Assembly: GCA_964017185.1 (NCBI GenBank)
Contig: OZ024882.1
Location: forward strand, 35,636,488-35,700,487
Direction: 5' to 3'
DNA from: Rugalucina vietnamica
Taxonomy: Eukaryota > Mollusca > Bivalvia > Lucinida > Lucinidae
Length of the DNA: 64,000 nucleotides
In this document: piece by piece, positions 1 through 10,650 of the stretch
Layout of the letters: every line of letters begins with the position of its first letter
Numbering within the stretch: the first letter of the stretch is position 1
Notes under the pieces: generated by a model
The model's database searches: none
What the model saw: only the letters and a program-made list of their open reading frames with translations
Told to the model about the DNA's origin: nothing
Position numbers and translations under genes: made by a program

Positions 1-370
1 GACATACCCTTCAAGCACGCACCTTAACCTGTTGCCCTTGACCTATATTTCATGGTCTATTGACTTTGCCCAATGCAGGTGCGATATCAACCTCCGCAGA
101 GTTCTTGTTTATAAAGAGAGTGGTGCCAGTATATGAGTCCAAAATCTGTCTGTCCACAAATCTATCAATCTGACAACAATTTTCACTAGAAAGTTAAGTT
201 TTCTCTGTACTTGAGATAGCTTCGAGTGTGAAACTTTGCATGGTATTTGTCCTTTACATACCATTCAAGCACATACCTTGACCCAGTGACTTTGACCATT
301 TTTTTTTTATTTTAGTGATTTTTTTCCTGATGCAGGTGCAATGTCAACCTCTCTGGTATTTTTGTTACAA
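1..370 (+). repeat. Two partial units of a 145-bp-type tandem repeat
   Basis: The segment carries two diverged, incomplete units of the repeat seen more clearly at 5185-5810. Each includes the 'cttcaagcacgcacctt' block and ends in a 'gatgcaggtgcgatatcaacc'-like block near 75-105 and 335-355. The left edge of the window cuts the array. No coding potential is seen. Confidence 0.6.
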
Positions 371-402
371 ATCTTGATTTTCTGGTTGTTGGTGTTTTCT
401 TT

Positions 403-786
403 AATTGAAGGGGTTAGTGCAAGAACATGTCTAAGTCCTTTTTTGTCAAAAATTGAGTTTTTGGTGTCACTGTGTTCTAAAATTCTGATAATATAGTTAA
501 TGATACATTTTGTTCGTATGGAATTTGTACTTTTTAATTTTTCAAAGGATGTCTTGCATTAATACATATGATAAATATTTGAATTTCTTCATTTTCTTCC
601 ATATTTTTCGACGAAATTTAGGACATTCTAGCTTTTTACTCCATTTGATACGACCAATAATTTGGTCTGTTCACATGGTTGTCTAACCTTTGTTAAAATT
701 TTATGGTTTTTTTTTTCGCGTTTTCTTTTTTTCTTGAAACTTACAAAAATGGACTGAGACACATTCTTGCACTAACTCCTTCAATT
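403..786. repeat. Short inverted-repeat element
   Basis: Arms at 403-438 and 751-786 are reverse complements with about four mismatches over 36 bases; the shared core is GTGCAAGAA / TTCTTGCAC. The 310 bp between the arms is AT-rich and has no open frame. A small non-autonomous DNA element is the simplest reading. No target duplication was identified. Confidence 0.55.
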
Positions 787-900
787 TGCAATTGAATGGT
801 GATCTTTAAAGCTTGTAAGAAGTCTTTATTAGGGTAAAAGAATACACAGGATTTTAGAAGCTGTGTTGTGAATTTAGTGTAGAAAATCATGCCAGTGTAA

Positions 901-2074
901 TTAAGGATGTTCGCTGCCAATGAAAAAGTATTCAAACTTTTTTTCTAACCACTCTTTTTTGATTCCAAATTACAACACAAGACATTTGAAAACAAAATAA
1001 GTATAGGGTAGTGTGCATTTTTTCGAGCTACAGGCCTGTGAATGAGTCCTCTGAACATTTTGTTTTAAATTCGGAAAAAATAATTTAATTTTCAATTCTT
1101 TGAAACATACCTGTATTGAACAAAAATACACCTAGAATGCTTTCAAAATTCATAATATTTACGTAATGCAGTTTATTTTGGACCAAACGCAATGAAAAAT
1201 TGCAACTTGAAGTGGATGATAAAATTTTACGAGTCGTTTTCCAACCCTACCCCCATACTTGAAAAGCCGGAAAAAAATCAATATTTTGAAATGTGAAAAA
1301 GCCATATTTGTAGATTCAAACTTTTTCTTGTATTTTCACACAAGATAGAACTTAGTAATATTGTTCGAATAAAAGAAAGAAATATATAGGGTAGTGTGCA
1401 TATAAGAGAGAACCAACAACTTGAAAATCGCCATTTTAAGCCTTTTTTCGTCTGTTTTGTTTCTTAAAGCCCATTTCATAAAACCACCCAAAATTTTAAA
1501 ACTAGCAAACCAAAGACAGAAAGGCCGACTTAGAAGACCATATACACATATACTGCTGCTAAAACAAACATCGAACTCGTGCAATTAATTTGAAGATGTG
1601 TAATATTCAAGTTTAATCTACCCTACCCCCTAAATTTTACTGACAACTAAAATTTTCTGGGCTGATAGAAACACGTGTCAATATTGAACTGGGGTTTGGA
1701 ACATTAGAAATTCAAACATCAAATTTCAGCACACAATAAGAAGATTAAAACACTTGCCGTTAGATGTTCTGTTAAAAGAAAAAGCGTCCTGAGATACTCG
1801 TGCAATTAATTTGAAGATGTGTAATATTCAAGTTTAATCTACCCTACCCCCTAAATTTTACTGACAACTAAAATTTTCTGAAAAGTTGCAGAAAATGGGG
1901 TGAAAAAAATGAAGTTCCTTAGATTGACAATTTTCATGGCTCATTCAATGCATATCATCAATATGTATCCAAATATAAAATATTAGAAAAATATCTGCAA
2001 CCGTTTTCGAGATATTCAACAAAAGAAAAACCGGAAGTTCCGAAATGTCAAATGTTAGCAGCGAACATCCTTAA
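901..2074. mobile_element. piggyBac-like non-autonomous element, TTAA-flanked
   Basis: The ends are inverted repeats, GGATGTTCGCTG at 905-916 and CAGCGAACATCC at 2059-2070. Each is bounded by TTAA (901-904 and 2071-2074). TTAA target duplication is the hallmark of the piggyBac superfamily. The interior has no transposase and contains an 85-bp direct duplication (1575-1660 and 1796-1880) plus a second short direct repeat (about 1007 and 1387, 'gggtagtgtgcat'). Superfamily assignment is inference from TSD and TIR only. Confidence 0.6.
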
Positions 2075-2186
2075 GTGATCAAATCTATGGTGTTAAAACA
2101 TTAAGATAATCATGTTCATGAAGATCCTCATTAGATGTTGCTAGTGGTGCAGAGAGCTAATAGAATATTATGCTTATGGTGCTAAA

Positions 2187-2400
2187 ATGAACCACGACTC
2201 AAGAAAAACTGTCTTCCGGGTTTCTGACCAGGTCTGACACAAAACCAGCATGTACAGCCTCAGAAGAAAGTTAGAATCTAGAAATTTTGGTAGAGGTAGA
2301 GGAGGAATTGTACTATCCTAGTAGTGAAAACTGCACAGCTGATCTGCGTCGTTGTTTTCGCATAGGCAAAAATCTGGTTTTCTCATGACTCGGGTCAAAT
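2187..2400. mobile_element. F1 inverted-repeat element, diverged copy
   Basis: Recognised by the F1 blocks 'gaccaggtctgacacaaa', 'agctgatctgcg' and 'ttgttttcgcataggcaa' in order. The outer ends (caagaaaaactg / ggttttctcatgactcgg) are eroded relative to the best copy at 17583-17820. Confidence 0.7.
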
Positions 2401-2604
2401 GTACCTTGGTTGATTACTTTCATAATGTAAAGTTACAGGAAATTGTGCTGCATATGGTCAGATAAGAATGTTTTTGTCTTTGATAAAAAGCTTATGAAAT
2501 ATGGGTAGCATAGTGTTACAATGGTGGAGCATGAGACTAGATTGAGATGTCTACTGTCTGTACATCATGTTTCAGAAACTGCCAAAATCACACTTTTCTG
2601 AAAA

Positions 2605-2790
2605 ATGTCCAGAAAATTATCACCACTGGTGACTGGTGTGGGTTCGAGCCCCGCTCTGGCCACATGTGAGACAAGCCAAGTTCTGCTTGCGGGTGTGTCA
2701 GGTGGTTTTTCTCGGGGTGAAGCTGATCTGCGGCTTTGTTCTCGCCTATGCAAATTGTTGGTTTTCTCATGCACAGGCTCATATAAATGG
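2605..2790 (+). mobile_element. Chimera of S1 SINE head and F1 3' half
   Basis: The first part (to about 2717) matches the S1 SINE from the B-box region (GGTTCGAGCCC) through 'ggtggtttttctcgggg'. It then switches without a gap to the last 70 bp of F1 ('gaagctgatctgcgg' to 'cacaggctcat'). The junction could be an F1 insertion followed by deletion, or a template switch. Confidence 0.6.
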
Positions 2791-3620
2791 TCCGGGTCAC
2801 ATGACCAAGATGGCTGCCATGGCTATAAATAGCAAAAACCTTTAAAAATCTTCTTCTCCAGAACCAGAAGGCCTATGATTTTGAAACTTGGCATCAGGCA
2901 TTAGGGAATTAGGGAGAGAAGCTCTACAAAGTTTATATAAATCATGATCCTGGGATGACCTTGTCAACATAGGTGGCCCATGCATTTGAAGGGGAAATTT
3001 TTCAAAATGTCATTTGAAGAGAAAAACATTAAAGAAATGGGCAAATGGACTGAAGAATTATGATTCTAAAATACAAATGGACCCAAGGGGCTGGTCTGCC
3101 TCCACCCTGGGGCAATATAAATGAATATCACCATAATATTCAAAGATCTTCTTCCCTGAAACCGCTTGCACCCTGGGGCAAGATACATCTATATGACCAT
3201 AATATTCATACATCTTATTCTCTGAAACTGCTTGGCCAATCAAAGCCAAATTTGATATGAAGCATCTATAGGAAGGGGAAACCAATGTGTACATAAATAA
3301 TCCAGGTCACATGACCAGGATGACTGCCATGTCCATATATGGTAAAAACCCTTCTAAAATCTTTTTCTCTGGAACAGGTGAACCAATTTCAATAAAACTA
3401 GGCATGTAGCATTGTGGACTAGAGTACTATATGCGTACATAAAATTATGACCCTGTGATGACCTTGACATATTTTATGACAAGGTCAATATAGGTCGTCC
3501 ATGACCATAATAGTCAAACAGGTTTATTTTTATTTAACCATAATATCAAACAGGTTTATTTTTATTTAAATTTATTGGTATATTTCCCAGATCTCAGGTG
3601 AGCGTTTACAGGACCATTGG
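2791..3620. repeat. Dispersed non-coding repeat D with two internal units
   Basis: Related blocks recur about 510 bp apart ('catgaccaagatggctgcc' at 2801 and 'catgaccaggatgactgcc' at 3309, each followed by 'aaaacc' and 'tctccagaacc'-like text). The 3440-3620 portion is found in reverse complement at 6235-6520, and related text recurs at 60930-61140. No frame persists. Class unknown. Confidence 0.55.
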
Positions 3621-3699
3621 TCCTCTAGTGTCATATTTAATCATTATGTTCTATAAGTACAAAAACAAGCCCATATAATATACAGATTTTTCTTAAGTT

Positions 3700-3739
3700 G
3701 TAAAAATAGAAAATTTCAGTATAAAATGTTCGACATTTT

Positions 3740-3775
<36 letters not shown>

Positions 3776-3925
3776 TTTGCTCAAAACATAGATTCTGGGT
3801 ACTCGTTAGAACCCACAATCTATGTTTTGGATCAAAAATAAGAAAAATAGGTATACCCCTGTAAACCCCAGTTTTGCTATATAAAAGTGGGGTTTGAGGG
3901 GGTATACATTTCATGGACATGTTTT
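3700..3925 (-). mobile_element. F2 inverted-repeat element
   Basis: Contains the F2 blocks 'gatcaaaaataagaaaaata', 'cctgtaaaccccagttttgc' and the central 'acccacaatctatgttttgg'. The left arm is replaced by a run of about 33 T (3741-3773), so half of the central palindrome is lost. Confidence 0.65.
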
Positions 3926-4049
3926 ACTAATGTGAGAGATATGGGACCTATGGTCCTCAGTTATCATCTGTGATCATGATGTATTCCTTTTGAGCCGGGT
4001 TATGAGAGAACAAACCCTCACAGGTTCTGGTAAGAGGTTCCTCTTAAAC

Positions 4050-4268
4050 CAGGGCCCGAGGTTAAAAAACTTTTTCATGCTCAGCTCAGCTGAGTCTAAA
4101 ATTTATCCTGCTGGCATTTTAACATTTATGAGCAGGATAAATTACTAGTTTTGAGTTTTGAACCAGAATTTTCCACAATTTTTGACTATTTTAACGTTAA
4201 TTTATGAGCAGTTGGAATTTCATGCTCAGCTGAGCTGAGCTTGAAAAATGTTTTATAACCTCGGGGCC
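4050..4268. mobile_element. Small TIR element with GCTCAGCTGAGC ends
   Basis: Terminal inverted repeats of about 42 bp. Left: GGCCCGAGGTTA, then 'catgctcagctcagctgag' (4051-4094). Right: 'ctcagctgagctgagcttg', then TAACCTCGGGGCC (4218-4267). Inside is a second inverted pair around 'tttatgagcaggataaatta'. Typical MITE size (about 220 bp). No target duplication could be fixed. Confidence 0.6.
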
Positions 4269-4667
4269 AGAGTGCACTGCTATTCTGACTGGCTAAAAAT
4301 CAGTCTATTAGTATTCTATTGAACAAAAAAAGTTTATTCTTACTTGTTACTTGTCAGTAAGAGTTATGCCTCTGGGATAAGGTTTAATTCATGTTATGTG
4401 GTTAATAAGTAACACATTCAAGAAAATTTGTACAGCAGAAGTTTACTAAAAAATTGACTTCATGTCATTTTACGTCATTTTATCCATAATATACCATTCA
4501 TTTGCCCACATTTTTATGTGCAATTAAATTCACCCAACACATCTATTGAAGACATCTTTTTTTGGTGGAAACAGGTATCGGCCAAAGGTTTCACAATTTG
4601 TTTCTTAAGACACTTGACGTGAGAGGCTACGTTATTCTGACGCTTACTCGCTTCTATTGCTGAGAAA

Positions 4668-4908
4668 TGAGCCGTGTGGTGGGAGAACCAACAATGTGGT
4701 TTTCGAACATGTCCGACACAAACAGGGCTGTACAATCACAGAAGGTGGCTAGAGGCTTGAAATTTTGGATTTAGAAAGAAGAGGAAGTGTACTATTTGTG
4801 TAGCGAAAACAAAGGCGCTGATCAGCTTCCCGGTTACCGCTTAGCTGGTCTGCATCTTTGTTTTCGCCTATGCAGATTGCTGGTTTTCTCACGAGCTGGC
4901 TCAAATGT
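4668..4908. mobile_element. F1 inverted-repeat element, full length
   Basis: Both ends are present (gagccgtgtggtgggagaa / tttctcacgagctggctca) with the internal hairpin 'ctgatcagcttcccgg'. It is followed by an extra partial end, 'ttctcatgacttagctcatc', at about 4920, which suggests a second, mostly deleted copy or a terminal duplication. Confidence 0.75.
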
Positions 4909-5021
4909 TTAAAGCAAGTTTTCTCATGACTTAGCTCATCTACCAAATAAAACAAGTATGAGATAAATATCTGTTCTTTTTTTTTTCTTAAAATACCTTT
5001 GACAGGTGAGTGTATGGACCC

Positions 5022-5178
5022 CGGCCCAATAGGACCTTTGAGGAATAGATGGGCTGCTTGTGCCGCGGCCTTTAGATAACTTCTGACTGACCCAATGATT
5101 ACTGGTTAACCACTCAGAAGGTCTCAGCCTGCCCAGGAAAAGTGGTTGCAGTTAAACCAGCCATAGATATAGGCCTTT
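5022..5178 (+). repeat. F4 SINE-like repeat, 5' fragment
   Basis: Matches the first half of the intact F4 copy at 53058-53351 ('gaggaatagatgggctgc', 'cttctgactgacc', 'gcctgcccaggaaaagtgg'). Its second half is missing and the 145-bp repeat array follows. Confidence 0.6.
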
Positions 5179-5184
5179 TTATCG

Positions 5185-5810
5185 CACCTGCTTATACCTG
5201 CTTATAGCAGGTGCGATATAGGTGTCTAAATTTCCATCCGTTCGTTTGTCCATCTGTCCATCTGTCCATCCATCCGTCAACATTTACGTCGAAAGTTGGT
5301 TTTCACTACATCAGTGATAGCTGTGAGTGTGAAACCTTACATAGTAATTGTCATTGACTTACCCTTCAAACACGCACCTTGACCCGGGGTCCTTGACCTA
5401 TATTTCATGGTCCACTGACTTTGTTAATTTTTACGTCAGAGTTAGTTTTTCTGCACCTAAGGTAGCTGCAAATTTGAAACCTTGCATAGTAATTGTCCTT
5501 GACATACCCTTCAAGCACGCACCTTGACAAGCTGACCTTTACCTACATTTCACAGTCCATTGACTTTGTTAATTTTACGTCGAAGTTTGGTTTTTTCTGC
5601 ACCTGTGATAGCTGCGAGTGTGAAATCTTGCATAGTAAATGTCCTTCATATACCCTTTCAGAACACACCTTAACGTATTGCCCTTGACCTCTATTTCTCG
5701 TTTTTAGTTATTCTGCCCGATGCAGGCGCGATATCTACCTCCGCGGCATTCTTATTATTTATGCTGCCTGATGCATGTGCGATATTGACCTCTGTGGCGT
5801 TCTTGTTGAA
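5185..5810 (+). repeat. 145-bp tandem repeat array
   Basis: The block 'ttacgtcgaaagttgg' recurs at about 5287, 5433 and 5578, giving a period of 145-146 bp with 15-20% divergence. Each unit contains 'cttgcatagtaattgtcctt' and 'cttcaagcacgcacctt'. The array is capped on the right by two copies of 'gatgcaggcgcgatat' (5720, 5768). The same organisation is seen truncated at 1-370, so this is a dispersed element with an internal tandem array. Confidence 0.7.
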
Positions 5811-5879
5811 TTAATTACTTGTGTATACTTGAATTAATTACGCGTGTATATTTTCTAGTGCATGTTAGGTCTCATGATG

Positions 5880-5968
5880 TTGGGTAGAAATCTCATACAA
5901 GGAATCAATGTCCCGACATGACCATAGCTGTTGACTGGGATGTAAAGCATCAAATCAAATAAACATTC
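5880..5968 (+). repeat. F4 3' end
   Basis: Contains the F4 tail blocks 'aatgtcccgacatgacc' and 'gactgggatgtaaagcatca', then 'aaataaa'. It is 5'-truncated. Confidence 0.6.
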
Positions 5969-6033
5969 CTCGCAAAGTCTTCTGTTTCTTTTTACACCTG
6001 CATTTTTATTGCCCATTTGTTCTTACATGTCAG

Positions 6034-6228
6034 ATGGAGGCATGGTGACTAAGTGGTAGAGTGAAGGACCCCGCAGCAATACCTGTGTAGTGTAGTGTCC
6101 TTAAGCAAGATGCTTCAAAATCCCCACAGTACCAGATAGACCCAGGAAGGGTTGGCTCCATCCCCATATGACTGAAAAATTTTGACTGGGACTTTAAAGT
6201 GATAAACCAAAAATAAAAAATAAAAATA
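6034..6228 (+). mobile_element. S2 tRNA-derived SINE, old copy
   Basis: Diverged copy of the SINE at 15542-15735. A box-like 'gtgactaagtggtagagtg', then 'gtgtccttaagcaaga', 'cccaggaagggttggctcc' and the tail 'gactgggactttaaag'. It ends in an A-rich (AAAAAT)n run. The B box is no longer recognisable. Confidence 0.65.
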
Positions 6229-6234
6229 ATTTTA

Positions 6235-6520
6235 TTTGTCAGATTTTATAGAGAAAAGGACCAATGGTCCTGTAATCGCTCACCTGAGATCTGAGCTAGA
6301 CATATTTACCAATAAACTTGTTTGACTATAAAGTATATACCCCCAGGATAGGGCCAGAATAACCCCTGGGTTTAATTTCTTTTCAAATTCATAAATATTG
6401 TTTCCACTTGCCCATTTCCTGAAGCTTTTCCCTTCAGTGTCATTTTTAACAGTTTTCTGCATACATGTATGTGACCTATGTTGACCTAGCCATAAAATCT
6501 GTCAAGGTCATCACAGGATC
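6235..6520 (-). repeat. Repeat D, minus-strand copy
   Basis: Reverse complement of part of 3440-3620 ('tctgagctagacatatttac', 'gtcaaggtcatcacagg'). It stops abruptly at the end of the foldback element beginning at 6522, so the foldback may have inserted into it. Confidence 0.5.
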
Positions 6521-6521
6521 A

Positions 6522-7102
6522 TACGGAAGAGCATTAGTTCCAAGTGGATTCGTTTTTGCAAGTTGTTCATCTTGTAATAACAGAATAACAATCTGTTTTT
6601 ACAGATTGGAAACTTGAAATTTCAGATTGACAACTTGTAAAAAAACAAATTCACAACTTGTTAAAACAGATTGACAACTTGAAATAACAAATTAACAATC
6701 TGTTTTTACAGATTGGGAATTTGAAATTTCAAATTTACAACTTGTAAAAACAAATTCACATCTTGTTAAAACAGATTGACAACTTGAAATTAACAATCTG
6801 TTTTTACAGATTGGGAACTTGAAATTTCAAATTGACAACTTGTAAAAACAAATTCACATTTTGTTAAAACAGATTGGCAACTTGAAATAACAAATTATTA
6901 ATTTGTTATTTCAAGTTGTCAATCTGTTTTAACAAGTTGTGAATTTGTTTTTACAAGTTGTCAATTTGTTTTAACAAGTTGTCAATTTGAAATTTCAAGT
7001 TTCCAATCTGTAAAAACAGATTGTTATTCTGTTATTACAAGATGAACAACTTGCAAAAACGAAACTTAAATCGAATCCACTTGGCACTAATGCTCTTCCG
7101 TA
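6522..7102. mobile_element. Foldback element built from AACTTG/AGATTG words
   Basis: Outer ends are TACGGAAGAGCATTAG (6522) and its complement CTAATGCTCTTCCGTA (to 7102), followed inward by 'ccaagtggattcg' on both sides. The arms are made of reiterated words such as ACAACTTG, AACAGATTG, AACAAATT and GAAATTTCA. The left arm (6522-about 6897) holds three units of roughly 110 bp. The right arm is the reverse complement of about 1.5 units. The centre is 'aaattattaattt' near 6897. No coding potential. The short shared outer ends and variable inner words resemble foldback-type elements. Confidence 0.75.
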
Positions 7103-7149
7103 GTTTGGAGCAGACCGAGGACTAGGCAACCTCATTCCAGAATATTTGA

Positions 7150-7428
7150 GGTGACCATTACGAAAACATGCCCATGCAATATTTAGAGATTTTTAAATTT
7201 GTAAAAAAAATGAGAATTTTCGGTAGAAATTGTTTGATATTTTTTCTTATTTTTGTTCAAAACATATATTGTGGGTACACGTTAGAACCGCCTCGGCAAG
7301 GCGGTTCTAACGAGTACCCACAATCAATTTTTTGGATCAAAAATAAGAAAAATAGGTATACCCCTGCAAACCCCAGTTTTACTATATAAGTGGGGTTCAA
7401 ACTTTACATAGACATGGTTTCCCGATGG
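7150..7428. mobile_element. F2 inverted-repeat element with intact central palindrome
   Basis: Begins CATTACGAAAACATGCCC and has the central palindrome with AACCGCCTCGG / CAAGGCGGTT and GTGGGTAC on both sides (7270-7325). The right end (catagacatggtttcccg) is diverged from the left. Confidence 0.75.
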
Positions 7429-7489
7429 ATTTGCAAGTGTTACAATCATCGTTTTGCCCTCTGTGTGTCAACACGAAGGGTCCCCGCCC

Positions 7490-7674
7490 ACTGGGGCCTA
7501 AAGAATGTACCTCCAGGTGAAGCTTCTACGCTACTGACTGACCATCTGTTTAAGTGGTATTGAAACCGCTCTGGTTTTAGCCTGTACACGAAAAGTGATT
7601 CAAGTTGACAAGACGAACCATCCATACGTATAAGCCTTTGTGGCTTGGGTGGTTATAATCTAAGTACTTGTTGG
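7490..7674 (+). repeat. F4 repeat, left part of a split copy
   Basis: Aligns with 53058-53247 ('ggggcctaaagaa', 'actgactgaccatctg', 'aaccatccatacgtata', 'aagcctttgtggctt') and stops at CTTGTTGG (7667-7674). The continuation lies at 10245, on the other side of the 2.57-kb insertion. Confidence 0.75.
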
Positions 7675-8435
7675 CGGGTTAGACGATTTACTGAAATCAC
7701 CGAAATCACCACGAAATCACTGAAATCACCTCAGAAATCACTTATATAAACATTATTTTGCTATTTAATGGTTTATATAATAGAGAAATATAGTATTTGA
7801 AGCTTTTATATTAGCATTTGATCAAGTAAATATGTTTTAGATGATAAAGAATAAAAAAGACATTGGAAGATTTCCGTGGTGATTTCGGTTAATCGTCGGT
7901 CTCCCAAAATATACTGAAATCACTTTGGAAGCATAGGTATATTTGAAGTGTATTACTTTGATTTAGGCATTACAATACACCCATTCTAAATGTTCAAAAC
8001 TAAATGTATTAGTCCGTTGATTGTAATATAAGAATATATATATAAATGTGAAGAAGTCCGCGGTGATTTCGGTTAGTCGTCGTAAAAACCGAAATCACCA
8101 GATAGTGACCCTGAGTAATGACCAGTGCAGCGTTACCAGCAGTCAATGTGCAACAAAAGAAAATTTCCATGACCAATATTTTTCTATATCACGGTACAAT
8201 AACTATTTCCTAGTCAATGCTCATTCATTTTTAATTTGATTGTTTGTTGTTCAGATTCAATGGAATGTAAAGGAGAGTAATCAGTCACATTAATCACATT
8301 AAACTTTTATTGACTTTATTTCAACTAAAACTACATATACATGTACAACCGATTTTCGTCGCGAATAAACATATGTTACAGTGTCAGACTATACAAAGGT
8401 ATTTCAGATGCAGAGGTCATTTCAACATACTATAT

Positions 8436-8515
8436 AGCGAACCACAAAGACGCCGATCAGACAGGTTACGCCTTTGTTGTTCGCTTATGCCAAACATATG
8501 TTTTGCCGTGACGAT
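8436..8515. mobile_element. F1 fragment
   Basis: Only the core is left ('tatagcgaaccacaaagacg', 'gatcag', 'cgcctttgttgttcgcttat'). It lies inside the 7675-10244 insertion. Bases 8516-9060 hold nothing recognisable. Confidence 0.45.
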
Positions 8516-9079
8516 AATCTCGTATATAATCGCATATTGCATATTCAAATATCAAACAGATTTAAAAGAAACAAAACCATACTTTTTGAAACATATGTAA
8601 AATAAGAGATTTATAAATAAAACATTCTATATAAAATTTTGGAGGGAAAATTTTAAGACTAACAAAGAATTAAATATAAAGGGCAAAAAATAAAAATATC
8701 ATAAACACATGTATATCACCTTTGACTATTTTAACAAAGTACATGCACTCAGTGTAAAAAGCGTACTTGGAAAATCGTGCGTCACATGGTTTAGAGCACA
8801 TTGTGCATATGTACTCGTCCATCGTGAATGATGTCCGAGTGAAGATGCGAAGAGGCTGAAAACGTGGGGTTATATATGCTCGGAACTTCATGTCCCTTAA
8901 TTACTCGTGACAAACAAATGCAGCATTTCGTTTTAAGGACAAGATTATAAATCCAATCACACCTTTAATTAACTTATTATTTAAAAGATTAAAGAAGTAC
9001 AAATGTCTTTGAAGATGCGTATCCTTTGAAGTGATTAGCAGGAATTAGCGTCCAGGTGCCTGGCCACTCTGCATTATCG

Positions 9080-9121
9080 TTTTTTTTTTTGTTTTTTTTT
9101 TTTTTGTTTTTTTTTTTTTTT
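9080..9121. repeat. Poly-T tract
   Basis: About 42 bp of T interrupted by two G; possibly the tail of an old minus-strand retroposon, though no SINE or LINE body adjoins it. Confidence 0.8.
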
Positions 9122-9327
9122 CATATTTAAGTCTTCTTCAATAAAAATATGCTTATATGCCATGTATGTATTGAGGTTTTACAAACCGATGAGCAATGTA
9201 ATAAGCAAAATTCGGCAAAAAATCATACTGAAAATTGTCATGTGTATAGCCGAAAAAAGCATGCAGGTTTTCGTAATGTTATTTCTGTACAGTACAGTTC
9301 TGTCTGCACAGTACAGTACATAACAGT

Positions 9328-9351
9328 TCCGTCCGTCCGTCCGTCCGTCCG

Positions 9352-9383
<32 letters not shown>
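9328..9383. repeat. (GTCC)n-(TTTC)n microsatellite
   Basis: Six GTCC-type units pass directly into about eight TTTC units. A second, imperfect C/T-rich run follows at 9460-9508. Confidence 0.9.
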
Positions 9384-9792
9384 AAATATTCACATTTGTA
9401 TTCTGTGCCGCAAAGAAACATCATATGTTATTGTAATTTTATTTCTGTACAGTTATTTCCTTCTCCTTCCTCTTCTTTCTTTCTTTTTTCTTTCTTTTCT
9501 TTCTTTCTCAGTTAATTATTCAACTTAGTATTCAGTAAAATTAACGGTTTTGCTAATCAAAGTCAATTAAACAGTTGAAAGAAACTAATCAGCGATCCGA
9601 CAAAGAGAAAATTCAACTACTATTTTCAATTGTGATTTAAGTTTATCGTCAGAATCTCCGTGATGCGGTCGAGCGGTACCGATGTAACCATTTTTTTTTT
9701 AGGATTCGCACGAAGAACAGCTTAATCTTTCTAACATTTCAATAATGAAAGCCAAAGATTTTGCATTGTTAAATAGAACATATTATTTAGGA

Positions 9793-9963
9793 GCAGAGGC
9801 GGATCCAGGATTTCTGAAAGGGGGGTTCAAATCCACAAAGGGGGGTTCGTTTCCAACAATTTACCTGATTTTTCATAAATTTTCCCATGAAATTGAAAGA
9901 ATTAACTTCCAGAGGGGGGTTCAAGCGAACCCCCCGAACCCCCTCTAAATCCGCCACTGAGGA
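9793..9963. mobile_element. Small MITE with GCGGAT ends
   Basis: Ends 'gaggcggatccaggattt' (9796) and 'aaatccgccactgagg' (to 9961) are imperfect inverted repeats. The interior has G-runs on the left (aaggggggttc, twice) and the complement on the right (gaaccccccgaacccc). A related left end occurs at about 61235. Confidence 0.55.
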
Positions 9964-10252
9964 GACAGCTTAGTTGTTTGTTTGGTATTCCGGTTTATCG
10001 TCAATATTTAATTTCTGTTAGATGGTGATTTCGGTTAATCACCTGTGTAATGTAGCCGGTAGACATAGTTTTGATCGTGTCAGAGCAATTTTTTTTTCAA
10101 ATATCATTTTAATATCTTTTATTTTGCCCTTTATAACAATAACACAAGCCCTTAAACTTAATTTTGAGAGTGATTTCAGTGATTTCTGGGGTGATTTCGG
10201 TGATTTCGTAGTGATTTCGGTGATTTCGGTTAATCGTCTCACCGCTTGTTGG

Positions 10253-10350
10253 CTGTCATGACGCCCTAATTTTGGTTAAAAGTCCCATAAAATGGAGGCA
10301 ACATCCTGACATGACCTAAGCTGCCGACTGGGACGTTAAGCATCAATTTA
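10253..10350 (+). repeat. F4 repeat, right part of the split copy
   Basis: Continues the alignment to 53248-53351: 'tgtcatgacgcc', 'aagtcccataaaatggaggc', 'gactgggacgttaagcatca'. It completes the copy begun at 7490. Confidence 0.75.
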
Positions 10351-10514
10351 TGTGTTAACACACCAATAAATAATACTGCTACACCGCCTATTTTTTTGTG
10401 TCACAAAATTTATCACTTTTTTAGTATAAAACATCATTTCACAAGTCTCCGTGAGTACAAGAACTAAGTAGAGAATTGTCTGCAGAAGCTGAATGGTGCC
10501 AAAAATGTTTATCT

Positions 10515-10650
10515 TTGTCAATTTATTGTTGGTACACGTTATAACGAGTACCCACAATCTATGTTTCAGAGCTAAAATATCTTTTTAATCGGTTTACCCC
10601 TCTATACCCTAGATTTACTGCATAAAGTGGGGTTTAAGGGGACATTTCAC
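10515..10650. mobile_element. F2 fragment
   Basis: Keeps half of the centre ('gttggtacacgttataacg', 'gtacccacaatctatgtt') and the 'agtggggtttaaggggaca' arm. It lies just downstream of the sulfotransferase stop codon and could supply part of that transcript's 3' UTR. Confidence 0.6.

Larger units (their letters stand above)
7675..10244. mobile_element. 2.57-kb insertion with 8-bp target duplication
   Basis: CTTGTTGG flanks the insertion on both sides (7667-7674 and 10245-10252). The related uninterrupted F4 copy at 53240-53247 has it once, which identifies the target duplication. The ends are inverted repeats about 70 bp long, made of the word GTGATTTCGG/CCGAAATCAC (7675-7742 and 10170-10244), with 'agacgatt' / 'aatcgtct' near the tips. 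The same word recurs inside at about 7876, 8057 and 10021. An 8-bp duplication fits the hAT superfamily, but no transposase frame is visible, so the element is non-autonomous or decayed. The interior also holds an F1 fragment, simple repeats and a small MITE. Confidence 0.75.
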
